Of a DNA stretch of 27,175 nt, positions 20,399 through 27,175 are shown piece by piece. Within the stretch, counting starts at the first letter, position 1. Each line of letters opens with the position of its first letter. A program made the translations under genes and the position numbers. The stretch is from the NCBI GenBank assembly GCA_000934455.1, contig KN884888.1, positions 58,693 to 85,867 of the forward strand, given 5' to 3'. Under the pieces are notes generated by a model. That model did not search any database. It was not told the DNA's origin and saw only the letters and a program-made list of their open reading frames with translations. Source of the stretch: Apostichopus parvimensis (Eukaryota; Echinodermata; Holothuroidea; Aspidochirotida; Stichopodidae).

Positions 20399-20585
20399 AT
20401 CCAACACACAAATACCGTAATCAGCCACGGTACACAAAAAAGTTTTTTTAATAATCAACTGTCTAAGTTCCAGCGCAAAAATATCATATATATAAATCCA
20501 CGATAAAGGTTTCGGTACAGTAATATCGTATGAATCCACGGTAACGGTTCCAACGCCACAAATATTGTATGAATCCACGGAACTT
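20399..20585. repeat. Degenerate tandem repeat, 38-42 bp units, upstream of PolB
   Basis: Four copies of a 38-42 bp unit sharing TTCCAACGCCACAAATAT and TATGAATCCACGG: 20399-20436, then after a gap 20467-20508, 20509-20546 and 20547-20585. The period also shows in translation as a repeated WIHTI. The array starts about 290 bp upstream of the PolB ATG, so it could hold regulatory sites, but this is inference from position. Confidence 0.7.
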
Positions 20586-22402
20586 GCTCCGCAGGTCCGA
20601 CAAAGGGAAGAGAGAAAGTATCCCGGTAAATGAATCCGATTGATCTATGTGTATTAAGTTTTATGTCGTGTATGTGACACAGGCGAAAGGCCCTTTTAGT
20701 ATGGGAGCCAATCAAGCCTGGTCGTGCAATGTATCAGCCAAAAACGCAATCGACTTGGTTACTTTTCAGCCATGACGCACTTTTCCCGCAATGCAGAGAA
20801 TATCATGGTGTTACAAAAAAGTAGTCGAAGGTTTTCAAAGCCACCATTACCCGTGTGTGCTGGAGAGAAAGGTGAACACGATGAAAAGTTGGCACAAAGT
20901 GAGACTGTCCTACCAAAACCATTGCTTGTATACCCCCCCCCCCATACTTTATCAAGTTCTATTGGAGCGCCCCTCCTCCCTGAAGACTTTTTGACATTCT
21001 GCCCCCTTTCCCCCTCTTTGAAAACGATCGATTGGAACCATTGTCTGTCACCAGCCAAATTCCAACACACACAATGAGGCATTATCGATCCTTGGGTGAG
21101 ATTTGGTATGTATACTGTGCACATATACGTAGTGTATATACAGTAGTGTATTTGTATAACACTGTGTGAGCTATAGGCACAACGTATGGGACCATCGTAA
21201 CCCATGTTTGGATCATCCTTATTTTGGATTACTGGCTGTTATTAACCAGGTAAATTTTTAGTACCATTTAAAGTTCTCGGGCGGTTCCCAGTGAAACATT
21301 TGTTTCTCTGTAACTTGCTATTCCCCTTTTTATGGGAAAAAGTCAACATTCCTGGACTTTTTTAGTACTACGATAGGACGAACACACTTATTTGATGTCT
21401 AAAGAGGTATAAAACGATGGTAAAACGGACCTAAAGAAACTGTGAAGATTACAAGGAAGCTACATTTTACTTGAGGCATATGTTAAAATGGACATAAAAA
21501 ACACCTTTATATGTACTATAAATATTGTGCTTAATAATATACACACAGCTAGCGTATATTAGAATATGTCTTTTTTAATTAGTCCTAAGTATCATATAAC
21601 GTAGACTATATATAGATATGTATTCGGGTATATATCTCTTTTTAAAGTATGGGAGCCTCGGGCGGTACATGATAGAATAAAATATAACTGAACTAGCCTA
21701 AATGTATTAAATTAACCAAACTCTTAAATTACACGTATGCCAAATGGCCTACCACTATAGCTAAGTCTATGCGTAGCCTACGTTAAAAATAAAATAGACG
21801 ACACAATGCATGTTTAATGGGGAGAGATGAGCCTGCTCTTTCTGGGATATTTGATAACCCTTTGCAGAGTCGGTTAAACAATAAGGCTCCTTCAGGCTCC
21901 TTTTACAATTTGCGTTGGTGTGTCAAAACCTTGACACAATATGCTCTTGCTAGCCATCTTCGAGGCTATAGCTCAAATGACGTGATCTTCACAGAGACAT
22001 CGTCTTATATGGGGTTCCAAATGTTAATAGCGTTTAGTGTGTACGCCACAGTGTAAGTATAGGAAATTGCTAGTTTCAAAAATACCGCCAAATCATGTAA
22101 GCACCGCCTCTTTACACAAGCGCAGTACTCACTCGTACAATGTACTTATGCAACTGATGATGTCATCCCTAAAATTGATCTATGACATCATTTGCCAAAA
22201 TAGGGTCCCACTCATTAGGTTACATTTCTGGCCACCTGATGCCAAGCTCTGTCATTTGGACTAGTGCTTCGTTCGAGTGAAGGTCGTGCGTGTTTCTTTT
22301 AAGTCATAGATCGGGGAGCCCCTATGGTGGGTACATAGTCATGTTATGACTTCAGAGGAGCAAATTTAAGCGACACATTTGTCTTCGGTTACCTATAGTT
22401 AG
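20586..22402. other. Polinton right arm, first part: no recognised gene
   Basis: Opposing open frames at 20724-21077 (+) and 20759-21205 (-) overlap each other and resemble nothing I know. The stretch contains an 11-C run (20933-20943) and two copies of CTCGGGCGGT (21276-21285 and 21657-21666) that bracket a 371-bp AT-rich segment. The frame at 21817-22056 (+) is also without support. Confidence 0.5.
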
Positions 22403-22731
22403 CACACTGTTTGAAGGACTTCGAAATGACTTTGCAGGTTCTTGAACGCTGGTACCGCAATGGTCTACATTTTCATTGATGGCATTCGTGGTCTGATTTT
22501 GATACCTTGTTGGATCGCGCTCGTGAACGATGCATGTTTGATTGCGTTGTCAGCATCTTTGCGCTTTACTGGTGGATAATAAAGCTGAGAGATACTAACA
22601 TGATACTCTCAACGGAACTACATTTTGAGAACTGGCAACCGCGTTTGGTGCTTCTTTCCTTTTACTCGGATTACATGAAACATTTTAATTTGAACAGGCA
22701 CGTGAAACAACGATTAAAATTTCTGCCGTGA
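22403..22731 (+). pseudogene. Possible degraded plus-strand gene, unrecognised
   Basis: About 110 codons open except for one TGA (near 22481). The upstream part (ATGACTTTGCAG opening MTLQVLERWYRNGLHFH) and the downstream part (SDFDTLLDRARERCMFDCVV, FALYWWIIKLRDTNMILS, FYSDYMKHFNLNRHVKQR) read as protein-like, with well-mixed composition unlike the AT-rich surroundings. I recognise no family. If real it is the only Polinton gene on the plus strand. It could also be chance. Confidence 0.3.
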
Positions 22732-23900
22732 AACGTTTGGAACAGTGACACCAGGTTCTCTCTCCGAACTCTTTTCGATCTTGTGTTTATAGCTCCATGG
22801 TTAAAGTTAAGCGTTGGATAGAAAATGAATGTTATGGTTATCATTTTCAAATGGAAAGTTCACAAGTTATCGAACGTGTTTATCTCAATGATTTTTTTTT
22901 ATTTAACTTGTACAATGTTTGTGGTCCAAAATTTATCATAAACGAAGAGCTTTCTTCATGTCTGTTCATATGATGATATTTGTTAAATGTTGCAGCTAAA
23001 ATCTTTTTGTAAATTTTATTTACAAATAGGGGGCAACTGTTAATTTCAAACGTGTTTTGAGTTTAAAAAAATGTGAAAAGTTTAAAAAAGTGTTGTTGTA
23101 AAGCATTCAAATGGTTGTAAACCTTTTACGTGTAACTTTATTTTATTTTCCCTTTAATATATAAAACTATCTATGCACCGTTTGTTTCCCAAAGAATGAC
23201 TAAATGAACATTTTTATTGCAAAGTTTTTTAAAAGAATGTTTCTCTTTTAACTTTTACATTGCGATGAATTTTAATCTTTTTAACTTTACAATGTTTGGG
23301 ATGAAAAATTTAAAAACTTATTTTAAATGAAGTGTTTTCTACAATTGACATACATTTTATGAAATGTGTTTAGCGATGCATCTTTTATCTTTTTGTAAAT
23401 TTTATTTACATAGTGACGTTTTATGAACTGTTCGCTGCTAGCGTTTTTTAGTTTCAGATCAAGTGAAACTTTTAGGAAAAGTTTTTCTTAGGGACTAAAA
23501 TAATTTTAATTCGTTTACTTTAAATGTTTGATACCCTATTTCACATTTATGAATAACTTTTTTTCCTTTAAGTATGCGGCATGTTCGAAATTGATTGTTA
23601 TGAATTGTTTCGTAATGAAGACAAGTTTGGAAATCATGAAATTGCTTGTTGTCACTCAAGTTTAGTTTGATAAAAACTTTTACATTATTTAGTAAAACAC
23701 TTTGTAATGTACGTTCTCTTATGGCCAAATTAAATTCATTTAACAAAATATGCTAGCTAAAAATTCACTATTCATTTAATTAAAGTTTTATTTAACTATG
23801 GTTTTTGTAACTGTCGTTTCCCAATGACGTTTCATGAAATGTTTTGTAGTAAAGTTTCATATCCTTTGAAAATGACAAAAAAAGTTTCGTATTCTAAAAG
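22732..23900 (-). other. AT-rich tract with protein-like remnants on the minus strand
   Basis: Very AT-rich. The minus strand holds several short open pieces: 23495-23746 (83 codons, FNLAIRERTLQS ... VFIKLNLSDNKQFHDFQTC); one of about 56 codons at about 23325-23492 (LFLKVSLDLKLKN ... HYVNKIYKKIKDAS); one of about 50 codons at about 22880-23035 (FVNKIYKKILAATFNKYHHM); and a piece near 23790-23890 (TKLFLSFSKDMKLYYKTFHE). Two pieces share VNKIYKKI, and three share a K(L/V)F(I/L) opening. A 23-nt identical word (containing AAATTTTATTTACA) occurs at about 23003 and 23389. Either an eroded AT-rich cargo gene with internal repeats, or a degenerate satellite. Confidence 0.3.
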
Positions 23901-24338
23901 TGTCGTGCTGCATGCATGGCTAATGGTGGATACCTCTGCCAGTACCTTTCCATATTCAATACAGTGTTTTTCTCATATGTAGCTGGTGTGTTTGTTTATA
24001 ATTGTGTACTAACTTTTTTTGGAAATCCGTCCCCCGCTACATTACCGCGCAAAATCCTAAAGGATAGGTTAAGACCCAAAAGGAGAACATTAAGTTTCAT
24101 TGTCTACTGAGCGCGAATATAGCAAACGGACGATGATCTTAGGGGCTAGTATTTGTTTGCCTCAAACAGAAATTGATCGATATTCTACCTAACGGAGGAG
24201 TCGCTATTTTTATTGTCACTAAAGCCACTATTGACTTATCCTTTTGTTCAATACGTGTACTATTCACATCCGTTGATGTTTTTACACTGTAACATATAGC
24301 CAGCGGTACACAGGTTTTGCGTACAATAGCTACCCCTA
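23901..24338. other. Spacer before right TIR
   Basis: No gene recognised. The short open frames at 23916-24110 (+) and 24139-24396 (-) have no resemblance I can support; the second runs into the TIR. Confidence 0.45.
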
Positions 24339-24747
24339 GTCTCCTCACCGTTATGGTAAAACGATAACCAAAGTAGTTATGCACTATCGATATCATTATT
24401 GTTTTTACAAGTATGACTTAAGCACCCGTATTTTCTTGGTTGATGTTATTTTCTTGTTTGATGTGATGCCGTGTTGCTCTCGAATAAAAAAAAAACAAAC
24501 TCTAACACACATCGCTTTTGTTCTCATTTTGACCTTGTGTTTTACTCACACATGTCCAACTTGTCTAAGGGTCAACCTATGTCCTATAATATGTCCTATA
24601 ATAGGTCCCACCCACGCCCTATATCGGGTCCCACATGACGTCCTATAATAGGTCCCACATGACGTCCTATAATAGGTCCCACTGTCCATTTTGCCCTAGT
24701 TCGGGTCCCCCTGTCCATTTTGCCCTAGTCTGACACCATACACTACT
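24339..24747. repeat. Polinton terminal inverted repeat, right (409 bp)
   Basis: Reverse complement of the left repeat, ending CACTACT at 24747 directly before the TACGTC duplication. It is 62 bp shorter than the left because it lacks the pair of 31-bp AATCGATA units. The inner part from ACCGTTATGG at 24348 to about 24550 aligns closely with the left TIR. Confidence 0.92.
24588..24740. repeat. Tandem repeats inside right TIR
   Basis: Counterpart of the left array: units of about 24 bp with GTCCTATAATAGGTCCCAC (three to four copies) followed by two 28-bp units with TGTCCATTTTGCCCTAGT. It has the same unit order as the left TIR when reverse complemented, without the 31-bp family. Confidence 0.85.
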
Positions 24748-24753
24748 TACGTC
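24748..24753. repeat. Target site duplication, right (TACGTC)
   Basis: Exact match to 9020-9025; it marks the outer edge of the element. Confidence 0.93.
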
Positions 24754-25239
24754 GCTGGCCTAGGTTAATATCGGAAACTTGAGTACGTCGAAAAGGTGTA
24801 AAACTGTTTACCATCGTATAATAACATATCATACTCGTTTTACATAGTTATTATCGTTTAAATACCTTATTTGGGTAAAAGAAAGTTCATAAACGCAAAC
24901 GCTATTCAAATAAATAGGTTCTAATTATAAGATAATAAAACATGTCTTCTATCGAATAATTCGAGGCAGTACTTGTTAGCGTCTTCTATATTATTCATAA
25001 TTACAATTCATGATTATTAATTTTGTTAACAACTGATTTCCTTTCGTCAAGAATTCAAACCAGATTCCATTAAAATCGAACCCAAGAAACTACCTTATTT
25101 ACTTTAAAAGTTTAACGCAAGTTTCTGCCACAGTCAGTGTTCACTTCAATATAATAATGTATAGTGTTCTTTAATTGATACTACGTTGTTCATATATAGG
25201 TCTTGTATAGTCAATGTAAAATCGGATCATCTTTAACTT
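24754..25239. other. AT-rich flank between Polinton and LINE
   Basis: No gene, repeat or RNA recognised. The 5' part of the LINE, if present, has decayed beyond recognition here or was never copied (5' truncation is usual for LINEs). Confidence 0.45.
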
Positions 25240-25440
25240 ATATATATAACTAATTTAAATATCGAAACATTACACAAGTTAACGCAAGAAAATTTGACGC
25301 TTCTAGAGAGGACCAAAGAACACAATAAAGCAAAAAATTGTTGGACTATTGATGGCCGAATCATCGCACTCATAACGTCATCTGATGGACAAGAAACAAA
25401 AATTAATATTAAAAATGTAAGAGACCTTGAAAATCTGTAA
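25240..25440 (+). pseudogene. LINE ORF1 C-terminal remnant
   Basis: Open frame of about 65 codons ending at TAA 25438-25440. It contains LTLLERTKEHNKAKNCWTID, then GRIIALITSSDGQE and VRDLENL at the end. This matches the C-terminal domain of LINE ORF1 proteins, which typically close with 'W(T/S)xxGxI...D..I...DL..L'. No start is visible upstream, so it is the 3' fragment of ORF1. Its position just ahead of an AP-endonuclease frame supports a two-ORF LINE of CR1/L2 type. Confidence 0.6.
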
Positions 25441-25703
25441 GTTAACTGTTCGAATAGTCTTCTGATAGACTGACAAATACCTTTTCAAAAATTTATGCTC
25501 ACATTGATTTTTTTTTCTTCAATGAATTTATGTAAACTAACCTTTCCATTTTTCCTTTCTTTAAACCATCTATATACCTTTAAGAAGAAACTAAGATTAG
25601 ACCATGTAAACCAATGGCAATGTTATGCTTATAATGTATTTATTTCGTCCAAAAATTGTCTGTTACACCTTAATCTAATATGGTGTGAACACTGTAGAAT
25701 TAA

Positions 25704-27175
25704 ACATCTTTCATCTTCACTGAAACAGTAACTAACGACCAGGGAGACGAATTAAGTAATTTTCCGTGTAATTACTATAACGATTCTAGTTTTAATACCA
25801 ATATTCAGTGCCCTGACATATATACAACAATTCTTCATATTAATATCAGAAGTCTTACGAAGAACTTTGACCCTTTTGTAAATTTTATGCATTCTATTAA
25901 AAAATTTAAATTCACTTTTATATGCATTACAGAAACCAGGCTGCATGATTTTTCTCCTATTGACACCCTCCAAATAGACGGCTACAAACTCTTTCATAGA
26001 AATAGAAATAATAAGAGAGGAGGTGGTGTTGCCATTTTCACAAAAGAGACTCTAGATGTAAAGATAAGAACCGATCTTACTCAATTAATGAGTGATAGCG
26101 CTGAGTCACTTTTTATTGAGCTAAATAATGTTACAGTCAGAAATACAATAGTAAGAGTCATATACCGACCACCCGAACAACAAGTTAATCACTTTGTTGA
26201 GTGCATGGGTAACGGCTTAGAAGCACTGAATACTGAAAACAAGGGTTTCTTTCTTGCAGGGGAATTTAACATTGATCTTATAAAGGAGAACGAAGTACAA
26301 AGAGTACAAGAGCTTCGTAACATAATGTCCTTATACTCTTATTATCCGCTAATTGATAAACCTACACGGGTTACTTCTGCTACGTCTTCTTTGATTGATA
26401 ATATTTTTACAAATTCTACAAATGTTTCTAAGAGTGGTATTTTATTGACTGATATTTCTGACCACTATCCAATCTTTGTGTTTCAGGAAGTAAGATTCAA
26501 ACTGAAAGAAAACATGCTATTTTTAAGAAAAACACATGCCGCAAAAATGTTAATCACCTGAAGAATGAGCTCAGTATCCTCAACTGGTCTTTCATTACTA
26601 ATGACCAAAATGCTGAATCTGCCTATAGCAATTTTTCCAATATTTTCTCACGGACCTTTAACAATTTGTTGTCCATACAGCAGGGTACATAAGAAAGTTA
26701 ATTATCGAAAATCACCATGGATTACTGCTGGTATCCTAAAATCAATCAGACAAAAACACAAACTATATTCTAAATACACACAAAACCCCACTTCAGGGCG
26801 TAGGTTAGCATATACAAAGTACAAAAATCGACTCATAACTACCATTAACTTGGCCAAAAAAATGCACTTTAGTACTTTAATTGAGAACCATAAGGGCGAC
26901 TCCACACAACTCTGGAAAGTGATCTACAAAATCCTGCACAAGAAGAGAGTTGATGTTACCAATAAGATATTTGCATGTGCTCATGGATTGTCCTCAAATG
27001 ATGATGATATTGCTAATGAATTTAGTAGTTTTTTTTCTTCAGTTGCTAGTGACTTAGCTAAAAAGTTTCATGCTGGCCAGCATACTCCATTAAGTTATGT
27101 TAATAGCATTATTCCAATTTCTTTTGTGTTTTTCCCAACTAATGTTGAGGAGGTAAAATTAGCTATGTCTAAATT
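25704..27175 (+). pseudogene. LINE ORF2: AP endonuclease and linker, frameshifted, cut by window edge
   Basis: Endonuclease part of a non-LTR retrotransposon of the CR1/L2 type; it would nick target DNA for target-primed reverse transcription. Visible motifs in order: ILHINIRSL, FICITETRLHD, RGGGVAIF, VIYRPPEQ, GEFNIDL (the usual GDFN Asp is Glu), SLIDNIFTN and TDISDHYPIF. After about 26520 a frameshift leads to KNVNHLKNELSILNW. A second break at about 26690 leads to RKSPWITAGILKSIRQKHKL and AYTKYKNRLITTINLAKK. The last frame runs to the edge with ANEFSSFFSSVASDLAKKF, just ahead of where the reverse transcriptase should start. No RT motif is inside the window. The frame at 25495-25731 may be the ORF2 N terminus (WQCYAYN, IWCEHC), uncertain. 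Confidence 0.85.

Larger units (their letters stand above)
9026..24747. mobile_element. Polinton/Maverick element (endogenous adintovirus-like), complete but inactive
   Basis: A 15,722-bp element with 6-bp TACGTC duplications and terminal inverted repeats beginning 5'-AGTAGTGTATGGTGTCAGAC. The 5'-AG end, the 6-bp duplication, the 15-20 kb size and the gene content (protein-primed PolB, rve integrase with chromodomain, A32-like ATPase, adenain-like protease, double jelly-roll MCP, penton-like mCP) are diagnostic of Polintons. All recognised genes are on the minus strand between 9692 and 20107. Every one but the ATPase carries a stop, frameshift or lost start. The block from 20108 to 24338 is AT-rich and unassigned. 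The gene block is visibly less AT-rich than the flanks, as expected for a horizontally acquired element. Confidence 0.95.

Noticed and set aside
20724-21205. Opposed open frames of 117 and 148 codons
   Set aside because: They overlap on opposite strands, include a C11 run in the middle, and match no family I know; at most one could be real and I cannot support either.

Overview
The window is eukaryotic, almost certainly from a marine invertebrate-type animal genome. No host gene is recognisable. It is a stack of decayed mobile elements in AT-rich DNA: a THAP-domain DNA transposon, a complete but dead Polinton/Maverick (an integrated virus-like element of the adintovirus kind), and a CR1/L2-like LINE that runs off the right edge. 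TAGGCCTA-type palindromes recur in the flanks, but I cannot name the species.

Layout. 676-3915: a DNA transposon with two convergent genes, a THAP + DDE transposase (plus strand, one in-frame stop) and a SWIM zinc finger + YqaJ nuclease-like protein (minus strand, two frameshifts). 3916-9019: gene-free AT-rich DNA with a foldback structure (4542-5135), a CA-type microsatellite and a pair of long direct repeats (7593-8743). 9026-24747: the Polinton, 15,722 bp, with perfect 6-bp target site duplications (TACGTC), 5'-AG termini and 0.4-0.47 kb terminal inverted repeats that contain tandem repeats. 24754-27175: flank, then a LINE with the end of ORF1 and the endonuclease part of ORF2.

Inside the Polinton all recognisable genes lie on the minus strand and read right to left: WW domain + protein-primed family B DNA polymerase, packaging ATPase, a small helical protein, a small basic protein, a conserved MILVP-type protein, chromodomain integrase, minor capsid (penton), a pX/pVI-like basic core protein, major capsid protein, and adenain-like protease. 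Together these would give replication (PolB), integration (INT), packaging (ATPase), capsid (MCP, mCP), genome condensation or membrane activity (core protein) and maturation (PRO). Every gene except the ATPase is broken; PolB alone carries at least four in-frame stops and three frameshifts. The TIRs differ by roughly 7% by hand count over their inner 200 bp, so the insertion is old. The 4.2 kb between the PolB start and the right TIR is AT-rich and has no recognisable gene.

The most unusual item is a 27-nt hairpin (AGGGAGTTG...CAACTCCCT) flanked by 8-bp direct repeats (GTTGTAAC) inside the protease gene. The 35-nt addition exactly accounts for one of its two frame breaks. A second copy with its own matching 8-bp repeats (GTTGTACC) lies at 4796-4835, outside the Polinton. 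The pair looks like a miniature mobile hairpin. The next most unusual is the WW domain that appears fused to the polymerase N terminus.
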